This document shows, piece after piece, positions 45,704 to 56,570 of a stretch of 64,000 nt of DNA. The stretch covers positions 1 to 64,000 of the forward strand of contig RWJK01001384.1 of assembly GCA_004335835.1 (NCBI GenBank), written 5' to 3'. The notes beneath the pieces are model-generated. The model did not search any database. It was not told the origin of the DNA and worked only from the letters and a program-made list of their open reading frames with translations. Source of the stretch: Scenedesmus sp. ARA3. Taxonomy: Eukaryota; Chlorophyta; Chlorophyceae; Sphaeropleales; Scenedesmaceae. Each line of letters starts with the position of its first letter. Positions within the stretch are counted from its first letter, which is position 1. A program made the translations under genes and the position numbers.

Positions 45704-47695
45704 ATGTCTGGCAAACATAGGCGTGACAGGGATGGTGGCAGTAGCAGGCACAACTCTGGCTACGGCAGAGATAGCAGGGACAGGTGGGTTTCCTATGTTG
45801 CACGCCACATGTGTGACAACCATGAAACACTCAGCATCATGCACATCAGGCAGCGTTTGACAGCGTATGGTTGCACTTGCTGCATGGCCTTGTCATCTTG
45901 CCGCTGTCACTGCTGCTTCTGCTGCATCCTGCAAGCAGGGACAGCAGAGACCCTTCCTGGCAGAGAGATGGCAGGGACAGCAGGCCAGGATCCAGCCACC
46001 CCACACCTCCAAAGCCCGCCAGGGGAGGTGCAGCAGCAGGAGGCAGAGCTCCTGTGCTAGGAGGCAGGTGGGTGGGCTGCAGCAGGCCGTGCTGTTGCTA
46101 CACACATGCTTACCCTGGCTGCTCAACAGGATGCTGAACCGTGTCTGTGGGTGGTGTTCATACACTAATGTATTGGCACACGGCAGTGCAGTGACCCAAT
46201 CGTCATTACTGCTGCATCAGGCATCTGCAGCAGCGCAGACACATCCACTTGATTTGCCAGTTGGCACGGTGCGCGCCGCTCAGCGGCCAAAAGCAGACTG
46301 CTCTTAAATGGCACATACAGCCCTCTGGCTGCCATCTAGCACATGCACACCTACACAATCACCTGCCATCCAGCATTGTCACCGCCCCTGCCCCCACCCC
46401 TGCCTCTGTGTGTCGTGTTGCAGCGCCATCAGCAACGCCATCTTGGAGGCAGCAAAGCGCCGCGCACAGGAGCAGCAGGCAGCAGCAGCGCAGGACGATG
46501 GCCCAGAGTCAGGCGAGGCCGATGACGCTGCTGCTGCTGCTGCTGGTGGGCCCAGGAAGCGGCAAAAACATGAGCCCATTGTGTGGCGCTCACCCTCACA
46601 GCAGCAGCAGCGGGAGGAAGCAGCAGCTGGAGACAGGTGAGTTCATGTTGTTTCGGTCCTGTAAGGCAGGGTTGAGTGTGCAGCTTGCCTGACTGTGTGG
46701 CAGCAGGATAAGGTTGTCGTTGATGGGAAGGCTCAGCACAAGCCGCTGCGCCAGCTGCGTCTAGCCATTGGTGAGTTCCTGCAGTGCATAACAGTAATAA
46801 GGATGCGCTCCTGCATCACTTCACTGCTCATTTGCCATTCTGCTGCCCTGCTGGCCTGCCGCAGGCCTTCCTCTCAGCAGGAGAGCTTGCAGGAGCGGCT
46901 GGCACGAGAGGCAGCAGAGTTCAGGCAGCAGCAGCACCAGGCGGCGCCAGGCGCACAGCAGCAGCAGCAGCAGCGGCGGCGGCACCATCACCACAGCAGA
47001 GGCAGGTCGCCAAGCAGCTCTGGCGAGGAAGGGGAGGAGGGGCGGGGCGGCTCGCCTAAGGTACAAAAGGGCGGCGGCAGGCGCCGCGGCTACAGCAGCA
47101 GCAGGAGCCGCAGCCGCAGCCGGAGCAGGAGCCGCAGCAGTGAGGGTGGCCAGCAGCAGCAGCAGCAGCAGAAACAGGCTGCTGGCCGTTGGCAGGCTGA
47201 TGAGGAGGACGAGGAGCAGCAGCAGCAGCAGAAGCCTGGCAAGAGCCGGTGGTTTGAAGAGGAGGAAGAGGAGGAGGGCCAGGCTCCTGCTGCTGCTGCT
47301 GCTGCTGCTGGGGGTGCTGGGGGTGACCTTGAGGAGGGGGAGGCTCCTGGGGTTGCTATTGATGAGGAGCTGGAGGCACTCAACAGGTGGGCACGTGTGT
47401 GTGTGTGTGGGTAGGGGGGTGGTGTGTAGCGGCGGCAAGGGAGGGGGTGATGTGTGCTGTTTTTTCATTCGGCTGTTGATTAGTCGCTGTTGATGAGGAG
47501 CTGGAGGCACTCAACAGGTGGGCATGCTGCTGTAAACGGCTTCTGGCTGGCTGCTTGCTGGTTTCATCGGCGTCGCGCAGTAGCCGTGTGGTTGGGGTGG
47601 GGTTAGGGGGAGGCAACACCTGCCAAACTGCATGTGACCTGTGGACAGCTGCTGAATGCTTTGTTAGGAAGTGGCGAGCCTACGTCATCTGCCGC

Positions 47696-47731
<36 letters not shown>

Positions 47732-50568
47732 GCTGCAGGCGTGAGCGTGCTGAGCTGGAGGCAGGCGCCCTGAGTGATGGTGTGGTTTATTGCTGTTGCT
47801 GCTGTTGCTGCTGCTGCTTATTTATCTTCTTCTTCTGCTGCTGCTGCGCTGCAGGCGTGAGCGTGCCGAGCTGGAGGCTGGTGCGCTGAGTGATGGTGCC
47901 AGCGACCCTGAGGCAGCCGGCAATGGTGGCGGGCTGGCCAGCAGCAGCGACCCTGATGACGAGGACGAGGCCGCCTTCCAGAAGAACCTGCTGGAGGAGA
48001 GTCGGCGCGTGGAGGAGTACGAGCGGCTCAACAGGATCTCAGGTGTGTGGGGGGAGCAGCAGCCGGGTAACANNNNNNNNNNNNNNNNNNNNNNNNNNNN
48101 NNNNNNNNNNNNNNNNNNNNNNNNNNNNNNNNNNNNNNNNNNNNNNNNNNNNNNNNNNNNNNNNNNNNNNNNNNNNNNNNNNNNNNNNNNNNNNNNNNNN
48201 NNNNNNNNNNNNNNNNNNNNNNNNNNNGGGGGGGGGGGTGGAAGGCGAGCGCAAGCAGCAGCAGCTTGGGATCCCAGCTTGCGTGGCAACAGCAGCAGCA
48301 TACAACATATTTGTTACTTGTCAAATGAAAGTGATCGTGCTTCCTTGAAGCTGCCAGACCTGGCGCAACCAGAACTGGTTTGATTTTCGCCCTGCCTGCT
48401 CACAAAAAATCGCGCTTATGCTGTGCAGAGGGCACGTTTGGCGTGGTGCACCGTGCGCGCTGCAAGGCCAGCGGGGCCATCTACGCGCTGAAGAAGCTCA
48501 AGCTGGAGCAGTGCCCCGACGGCTTCCCGCAGACCAGCGTGCGCGAGATGAACGTGCTGCTCAGCCTGAGCCACCCCAAGATCGTCAACGTGGCAGAGGT
48601 GCGCATTGGGTTTGTGTTTTTTTTTTCAGCAAGGATTGGGCGTTGGTGACACCAGTACAAGTTAGGAGATGACGAATGTGCTGCTGTCGCTGAGCCACCC
48701 CAAGATTGTCAACGTGGCGGAGGTGAGCACTGCGGTTTTGTGTGTTAGTTGGCAAGGCGTGGGGTTTTGGGAGTCGGGTGGTGGTGAGCGTGCTGCTGTT
48801 GCTGAGCCGCTCAAAAGTTATCAACGTGGTAAAGGTGCGCAGGCACGCCTGTGGTTAGGTAACGTGTTGGGTGCACGTCAAGAGTGCGGCGGCTCAAATC
48901 GGGAATGCGGCTAGAGTAGGGACTGAGTCAGTCTGCAGCGCTGCTTCAGCTCAATGGCTTAGTAATTCACTTGCTGCTGTGATGCTGTGTAGTTGACGTT
49001 GACTAATGTTATTCTTGACCCTTTTATCCATGCCTGCCGCAGGTGGTCATTGACAGCCGTGACGCGGTGTACATGGCCACAGTATCATAGTCGGTTGACA
49101 GATTTGCCTTTGCCTTACCATGCACACACCGCAGGTGGTCATCGGCAGCCGTGACGCGGTGTACATGGTCATGGAGTACGTGGAGCACGACCTGAAATAT
49201 GTGCTGGAGCTGCAGTCCAGCAAGAAAGCGCAACCCTTCAGCATAGGCCAGGTGAGAAGGTGATACGGCAGCAGCAGCAGCAGCAGCAGCACTGCGGCAT
49301 CAGCAGCAGCAGGGGTGAGGCGGGCTTTCCTGGTCTGAATTGCCGTTCGCTGTCTAGCCACGGTGGCTCGGCATGCACCTGAGGTGCTTCGTAGGTGACT
49401 GGATTGGCGAAACGTTGATGACGTATCACTTGTGACTGCCTGTTGCATGGCGGCTGCTGTGCTTCGCCTCCCGTAATTCAAAGTGGCAGATGCTGCCGCT
49501 GCTGCCATGGCTGAACCGTCTGCCTGTGGCAAAAAGATCGTGTCACATGCTGAACGCCTGCTGTACACTGCTGTGTGCTGCGCTCAAAACATCAAACCTC
49601 CTCCCTGCAGGTCAAGTGCCTGCTGCGTCAGCTGCTGGAGGGAGTGGCCTACCTGCATGAGCACTGGGTGCTGCACAGGGACCTCAAGACCAGCAACCTG
49701 CTGTACAGCAACAGCGGAGAGCTCAAGATCTGCGACTTTGGCCTGGCGCGGCAGTACGGCTCACCGCTGCGGCCCTTCACGCCAATGGTGGGCGCATGTG
49801 CTGTGCTTTATGCTGTCTTGGGCTGTGCTTAGGCTGTGCTTTGGGCTGTGGTTGGGCTGCAGTCAGAATGACGGATTGGTATGTGCGTTTGCTTCCCTGT
49901 GTGGCTGTAGAGGTGCATGCTGTGGGACTGTGGCTGGTGCTGTCCGTGGATTCAAGATATCTTCCCAAGATAACGGACTTTATATGTTTGAACTTCTGTG
50001 CTGTGCTGCTGCATGCTGAGCGCAGGTGGTCACGCTGTGGTACCGCGCCATCGAGCGCCTGCTGGGCGACCCGCTGTACAGCACAGCCCTGGACATGTGG
50101 AGCGTGGGCTGCATCATGGGCGAGCTCATCCTTGGAGAGCCTATGTTCCAAGGCCGGGGCGAACTCGACCAGATAAAACGCATTTTTGCGTTGCTCGGCA
50201 CGCCCACGCAGGAGGACTGGCCGGGCTGGGACCAGCTGCCCGACTCGAAGAACCTGCAGTGGAAGCCGCAGGAGAGCCAGCTGCGGAAGAAGTTTCCGGT
50301 GATGGTGTTTGGCGGGTCGCAGCCGATCCTGAATGACACCGGGTTCGACCTGCTGAGCAGGATGCTGGAGATGAACCCTGCAAAGAGGATCAGCGCAGCA
50401 GAGGCGCTGCAGCACCCCTGGTTTTCAGAGGCGCCGCGGGCGGTGGCTGCTGCGCTGATGCCCAGCTTCCCGCAGCGGCACGCGCAGGGCAAGGACGGAG
50501 GGTTTAGGGACAAGCTGGGAAACCCTAGCCCGGGCGCTGTGGGGCCTGTGGCAGGGTTTGGGATGTGA
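45704..50568 (+). CDS. CDK11: CDK11/PITSLRE-type (CDKG) cyclin-dependent kinase
   Basis: Nine exons in phase: 45704-45783, 45939-46067, 46424-46636, 46865-47386, 47855-48042, 48429-48598, 49135-49251, 49611-49787, 50026-50568; 712 aa. Residues 1-370 are disordered: Arg/Ser/Asp-rich start ([17 protein letters not shown]), a [16 protein letters not shown] basic block, an Arg-Ser run, poly-Gln, then acidic [13 protein letters not shown]. Kinase domain from about 370: [20 protein letters not shown], cyclin-binding PQTSVRE (the PITSLRE helix), [49 protein letters not shown]11/CDKG kinases act in pre-mRNA splicing and transcription with cyclin L. The usual RAPELLLG reads RAIERLLG. The 155-N gap lies wholly in intron 5: IS and EGTF join in phase across it. 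Confidence 0.93.
47487..47780 (+). repeat. Copies of CDK11 exon edges in intron 4
   Basis: 47487-47516 repeats the end of exon 4 (GATGAGGAGCTGGAGGCACT then CAACAG|GTGGGC) 130 nt downstream of the real end. 47739-47780 repeats the start of exon 5 (GCGTGAGCGTGCTGAGCTGG) with its own CTGCAG, 116 nt upstream of the real start. Two opposite-edge copies thus sit in one intron. Confidence 0.9.
48073..48227. other. Assembly gap (155 N)
   Basis: Run of N inside CDK11 intron 5, followed by a G run. Coding phases on either side match, so no coding exon needs to be missing. Confidence 0.95.
48664..49079 (+). repeat. Three copies of CDK11 exon edges in intron 6
   Basis: 48664-48723 and 48781-48835 repeat the end of exon 6, each ending before a GTGAGC or GTGCGC donor; the first is close to exact (CTGAGCCACCCCAAGAT), the second more decayed. 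49043-49079 repeats the start of exon 7 (GTGGTCATTGACAGCCGTGA) after its own CCGCAG, 92 nt upstream of the real start. Confidence 0.92.
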
Positions 50569-51440
50569 CGGGCTTTCCGGAGCTGGCTGTTGTGCCAACT
50601 TGTGAATCCGGTGCTGCGCGTCAGGGGAGCAGCATTGGAGGGCGGTGTGCTGGTGGTGGAGCCTGCCAGCCTTGCAACTTGTTGAACAAAGGTTTGAGCG
50701 CATCTGGTGTAACCTCTGGCGATCAGGGTTGACTGGGATCCATAGTTTCCGTCACTGTTTCAGTGCCACTAGTACTTGCCGTCAGAGTGCAGACCTTGAC
50801 TCTGAAACATGCAGAGATACCTCCATTGATGGACAGTCTAGACATGCATATCATATGCGCATGATGCGCAGCAGAACATAGCCACAAATAGCACGACATT
50901 GTGCATGTAGTGTATGACCTGCATGCACGTCGTACCTCTTTATACAACGTTCATTGCTGTGATACCTCCTCACAAGTCTTTCCACCGAGTGGCAGACTGA
51001 CAAGATACGCATGTGCACAGCGCTTACAATTGACATTACCAATCAGGGTTCAACTCCTTTGAGGCAAACGCCGTGCTTGCATTGTCGACAACAGATTGCA
51101 CACGTGAAATAACGGTTTTAAACAGATTATACACAGCTGGGTCAGCTCCTCGCTTGATTGCAGCGTATCCTCAGCACAGCCGCCCCGCACAGCTGCTGCA
51201 AGAACCAGCACACCTCTACCACTGCACTTGCACCTGCTGTCACGCCGCCAGCTGCTGCAGCCGACGCTGCTGTGCTGTGCATCCTCACCAGCTTCGCCAC
51301 TGCGTAGCTGTATATAGCTGCTGCAAGCGCCAGCACAGCTCTGTCAGCTGCACCGCCATCTAGTTGAGAGCAGATCTGCTGTTGCCCTGCCAAGTTTAGC
51401 AGCCGCCGCCTGCCTCACTGTCTGTAACAACAGATGATCA
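50569..51440. other. Intergenic between convergent CDK11 and N4BP2-like genes
   Basis: 3' flanks of two converging genes. TGTAA, the usual green-algal polyadenylation signal, occurs at about 50707, some 140 nt after the CDK11 stop. Nothing else recognised. Confidence 0.45.
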
Positions 51441-53223
51441 TCATTGGCTCCGCCATTGCTCCAGCATGATGAGTATCTTGTCGTGCGGCACGCCGTGCGA
51501 GTTGCGTGCTGCATACACCGCTGCAGCAGCCTCGGTGAACTCGCCCACCACCTCCTCACGCACACGGTAGCCGCGCTGCCAGGCAGCTGCCACATACTTT
51601 TCAAATTGCCACGGCTGCAGCGCCCAGCAGGCAGCGCGGACATTCAAATACAGGCACAGCAGCACAGGGCGGTGCGGTAGCGTCAGCGACAAGTGCAGCA
51701 GCAAAGTAGACGAGGTACTGTTGCAGCAGCGGTGAGCGCAGCAGCCGGCGGCGTGCAGCATCTGCCTGCTCGCACTGCCAGGTGCTGCCAGCGAGCACAC
51801 GGGGCACTGTGCCTGAGTTTATCACGGCTGCAATGTGCAGGTGTTGCTTGGTTTTGAACAACTCGAAAATAACATGTGCTGGCGCAGCTAGCAGCACACA
51901 AGCACTGCTGGCAACACGTTCTGTGATGCTGACCAGGCCGTACAACGTGCCGCATGCAGCAAGCTGGCCGCAGTGGCCTGACCCTCGTCGTACCTGTCAA
52001 CCTCAAGCTTCCTGATGCTACCTCATGCACTACTCGGCCATGCTGACAGCAGCGCACATGCTAAAAAACTGTGAAAAATCCATGTTAGCATGCCACCTCA
52101 CCTGCAGGTTTGTGTTGTCCAGGATGACTGTGCCAACGCCAGCAGCCAGCGAGCCACAAAAGGCGTCAAAGTTGCGCTGGTGGTTGACTCCCAGCTGCTC
52201 AGCATTGAAGCGGTACACACCAGCAGCATCAAAGAAGTAGCTGTCAGTGGAGTGAATGGCTGCTGCTGCCGCTGCCGCTGCAGCTGCTGCGCATCCTGCA
52301 GCGCCGGCGAGCACTGCTGCTAGCTCTGCCTGCTCAGCTGCTTCTGCCAGCTGTGCTGCACGCGTGCTCTTGCCAGCACCAGGCAGCCCGCGCATTATGT
52401 ACACAACCTTTTCACTGCTGCTTTCGCTGCTGGTGTCTGTTACAGCAGCAGCAGCAGTACCTGCTGTTATGCCAGCAGCAGCACTGCTGCCCCTGCTGCC
52501 AGTTCTGGGCAGCAGCCAGCAGCCCTGCCTCACCCAGCATGGAGGGCCACCGCTTCCTGCAAGAGGCCTTGGAGACGGTCCCCTGGAGTTGTTATAACTG
52601 TTATAACTGTTATAACCCCTGCCTGGGCTGCCTTGGCGAATGCCTCCCCAGCTGCTGCTGCCGCCTCCGTTGTTATATCCAGGGCTACCAGACCTGTACC
52701 CTGGACCCCGACCACTGTTGGTGCCTCTGCCCCAGCCGTTGCTGCTGCTGTTGCTGCCAAAGCCGTTGCTGCTGCTGCCTTGGGCGTTGCCATATTGGCC
52801 ACCTGGGCTGCCTGTCCCTCTGCTGTTGCCTCTGCTGTTGCTGCTGTGGTACTGACTGCTGCTTGGGCTGCCTTGCCGCCACTGCTGCTGCTGCCAGTTG
52901 CCTGCAGCAGGAGCTGGTGGTGCAGACTGCTGTGGTTGCTGAAAGCCTGCTGCCTGTAGTGGCTGGTAGGGGGCAGTTTGACTGGGCCACTGGCTTGCTG
53001 AGCTCAGTGGCCTGTATGGCGGGAACTGGACAGCAGCAGGCTGCTGCTGCTGGTAAACTGGCAGTGCTGATGCTGTTTGTGCTCCCCAGTGCTGTTCCAA
53101 GGGTCTGTATGGCTGGTTCTGCAAGTTGGTACTGCTGTGGTTGCTCACAGCTGATGGGGCTGCATCTGTGCTGCTGTTCCATACCGGTGCTTCATTTGCT
53201 GCTGTGAGATCACAGCAGTCCAT
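51441..53223 (-). CDS. N4BP2/N4BP2L-type P-loop kinase with Gly/Gln-rich N-terminus
   Basis: Two minus-strand exons: 53223-52102 and 51614-51441 (TGA), phase 0, 431 aa. The C-terminal ~170 residues form the AAA_33 P-loop domain seen in NEDD4-binding protein 2-like proteins: VVYIMRGLPGAGKSTRAAQL (Walker A about 278-286), HSTDSYFF, YRFNAEQLGVNHQRNFDAF, VILDNTNLQ, then in exon 2 PWQFEKYVAAAWQRGYRVR and a C-terminal RNSHGVPHDKILIMLEQW, the family's closing motif. These domains resemble polynucleotide 5'-kinases; the substrate here is unknown. The first ~250 residues are disordered: QPYRPL-type repeats, Gln runs, then Ser/Gly/Tyr/Asn/Arg-rich low complexity typical of RNA-binding or condensate-forming regions. 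Confidence 0.88.
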
Positions 53224-53553
53224 GATGTATTTAGTTTATTTAATTCGACGCCCTTGTGTCAGGTTCACCCTACTAGAGTGCTGAGCATGCAAGCAGTGAG
53301 CACGTGCAAGAAGAGCGGGCAAGCACGGATAACAGGGTCTGCCTTGTCTCCAGGAACTTCTAGTGGTAAAATCTAGCTAATACTCTCTTCTTTGACAGCA
53401 GGCAGGCGAGCACAGCTTCGAGGCCGCTGCGAAAGACGGAGAAGGTTGAGCCCTGTCATGACAGTGCTGACAACCTTCCGGTCAGCTGATCTCTCACCGC
53501 AACACACGTACCGTATTCTGTCGGGCAGCACACGCATGCCTGTCACTTTAGCC
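53224..53553. promoter_or_regulatory. Short divergent promoter, N4BP2-like / NSUN6-like
   Basis: Only about 330 nt separate the two start codons, so both promoters must share this interval. An in-frame upstream ATG at 53458 could lengthen the NSUN6 N-terminus by 32 residues. Confidence 0.5.
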
Positions 53554-56081
53554 ATGAACTTCAACCCTAGCATTGTCTGGGATCCAAAGGTGCAGCGACA
53601 GCTTGCATGTGGCAGCGACGGCAGGCTGCTCCTGCTGTCAGCAGGCAAAAAGTTTACGCGTTGCTGGTGTGCATGGTGTGCAGGTCAAGGAGTACTTTGG
53701 ACATGCTTATGGAGCTAAGAAGTTGCAGAGGATCTCCGAGTCTCTCTGTAGGCCTTCGCTGAAGACCTGCCTGCGTGTGAACACACTCAACTCAGCGCCA
53801 CAGGTATAGCTAATGGCATGCCCTGTGGCAAAGCTTCAGCAGCTGATAAGCACATGACACAGTCGAATACTGGAATGACCGTTACTTTGTCATCACAGTT
53901 AATGCGGCACTGCTGCCTTGTAGTGCTCATGGCAGTGTTTGCTTGCATGCATGGTCAGGTGATGTCTAGCCATGACTCTCCCATAGCTATGCGTGTCTCC
54001 TGAGCTCAACGCTGTGTTTCCTGCTCCTGCTCCGCTGCTGCAGGATGTTGTGCAGCAGCTGCAGCAGCTTTTCCCGGGTGTACAGCCGTATGTGCACCCG
54101 GTTGTCAGCAGCGCTGTCATCGTGCCAGGCAGGGGGGAGCTGCAGCCAGACTATGAGCAATGCGGTGCGTGCACACAAGCCCCCGCAGCACACGTTGCGG
54201 ATTTTGGCTTATGATGTATGGCAAGCCTCTGCAGCAAGTAATGTGCATGTGAAAGTTTGAATCCACTCTGCACCATGTGGGGCTTTTGCCCTGCTTGGGC
54301 TTGCTGCACCCTGTTGCAGCGTCAGATGCATGCCAGGAATCCATCACCAAGCAGTAGCCGCGCTGCTGCTGTAGCTGCAGCTACTGCTGCGGTGGCTGCC
54401 ACAATCCACCACACTCCACCGCACCCTGCCGCACCGCAGGGGGCCGCGAGGTGGTCATTAATTGACTGGCTGGCGAGGCTGTGCTGATGCTGATGCTGCT
54501 GCTGCTGCTGCAGCTGCTGCGGCGGCGGCGGCGGCGGCGGCGGCGCCTTGACTGACACATTGACTCCTACTCTGCTGCACCTCAGGGGGCCGTGAGGTGG
54601 TCATCAACCGTCTTGCTGGCGAGGCTGTGCTGAAGGGCGCAAACGTGTTCTCACCAGGGCTGCTGGCAGCCAGCAGGGGCCTGGCTGCTGGCGATGCCGT
54701 GGCAGTCACGGTGGCGCTGGAGCGGCGGCCGGGGTGAGTGGCGAGGGTTGTATGGGTGATGGTTTAGAGATAGGTATGTTGTGACGCTGTAGCAGGCCTT
54801 GTTGCGGAGGTGCTGGTCATGGTGTTTACGTCACGACCATGAGTCTGCAGGTGATTAGGGACAGTCGTTGTAGCTTGCTGTGCAAGCTAACCAGCATGCT
54901 GTACCTGTTGTTATGTGCATCCACAGCAGTGCCTGGCTGCTGGCGATGCCGTGGCAGTCACGGTGGCGCTGGAACAGCGGCCGGGGTAAGCGGGGAGGGA
55001 TGGATGGGTGATGGTGCAGTGATAAGAATGTTGATAAGCTGTGGCAGGCCTTGTTGGCTTTAAGTTGGCTCGCAGCCACACCAGCTGTTGCCTTGCACTG
55101 TTGCAGTTCCTTTCTAATTGCTTGTCAACTGCTGGGGTACACTGCAGGGGCTGGGCAGGCGTCAACAGAGGAGCCACCCTCACTCAGCAGCTGCAGGCGC
55201 AGCTGCCAGGGAGGCTGCAGCTGGCTGTTGGTGTGGGCAGGGTCACTGAGGGCCGGCGGGGGCTGTTCAGGCAGCAGCAGGGCCTGGCGGTTGAGATGTT
55301 GTCGCGTGTGTATGACATCCCTGCCTGCAATGGTGAGCCGCGACAAGAGAAGCAATGCTGCATGCATGGCAGCAGCTCTGCATACAATGTTCAGCTGGCT
55401 CTTCTGGACCTGATTACTTGCAATCAACATCAACAAGAGCATGGTACAGCTTTCACATACCGCAGCCAGCGTTGAAGTTCTGCGGTACACACCAACAGCG
55501 CGACACAGCAAGCCACAACGTTGCATCCGAGTAGGATACAGCCTTTCAGTGCCAGAGCCGGCTTCAGCCCTGCTTACATGTTGTAAATTGCATACTCTCC
55601 CTTCACAACTGCTGACTAGGCTACCTGCTGGTGCTGTCTGCTGTGCTGTGCCTGCAGGCGTGCTGCGGGGTCAGGTGATGCTGCAAGCGCTGCCGTGCAT
55701 AGTTGCTGCGCAGGTGCTGGACCCTGCACCAGGCAGCCGGGTGCTAGACATGTGCGCAGCACCAGGCGGTGAGTGGCTGCTGCGAGGCAGCGCTGAGCCC
55801 ACTGGGCTTCAGGAACACATACTGCTGGCTGTGATTAGTCTGGGCATGTGTGCAGCACTAGGTGGTGAATGCATGCTGCTAAGCAGTGCTCAGATCAGCC
55901 AGTGTCAAAGGTGCTGTTGGCTGCAACTTAGCGGGGTTACTTGCACAGCAGTCATGGGAGCCACACAAGACAAAAGATGGCAACCTCCTAAACGGTTGTC
56001 AGCTTGTTGCACTTGCAACGCTCATCTTGTGCCACTGAACAACATCCTACCTGCCTGCCTGCCTGCCTGCCTGCCTCTCTA

Positions 56082-56124
<43 letters not shown>

Positions 56125-56539
56125 ACCCACCTACCTACCTACCTATCTGCCTGCCTTTGCTGATGCAGGCAAGACCAGCATGCTGGCTCAAGTGATGGGC
56201 AACAGCGGCACACTTGTGGCACTGGACAGGACAGCACCCAAGGTGCAGCAGGTGCAGTCCCTGGCAGCAGACTGGGGCGCTGACTGCATCACTGCCATGG
56301 TGGCAGATGCCACACAGCTGTACCAACAGCAGCAGCAGCAGCAGTTGAGCGGCCAGCCCTTGGGAACTGGCGCAAGCAGCATTACAGAAAGCAGCAGCAG
56401 CAGCAGCAGCAGCTTGAGCAGCTTAGAAGGTTCCAGCCGTAGCAGCAGTAGCAGCAGTGGCAGCAGTAGCAGCAGCATTAACACAATAGGCAGCAGCCGG
56501 GACAGCAGCATAGACCTTGAAACGCTACAGAGTAGGACT

Positions 56540-56570
<31 letters not shown>

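Noticed and set aside
48073..48240. Possible missing kinase exon in the N gap
   Set aside because: Exons on either side join in phase 1 to give the continuous glycine-loop sequence (IS/EGTFGVV), so nothing needs to be missing.
51040..51060. GGTTCAACTCC, resembling a tRNA B box
   Set aside because: No matching A box or cloverleaf arms at the right distance on either strand.
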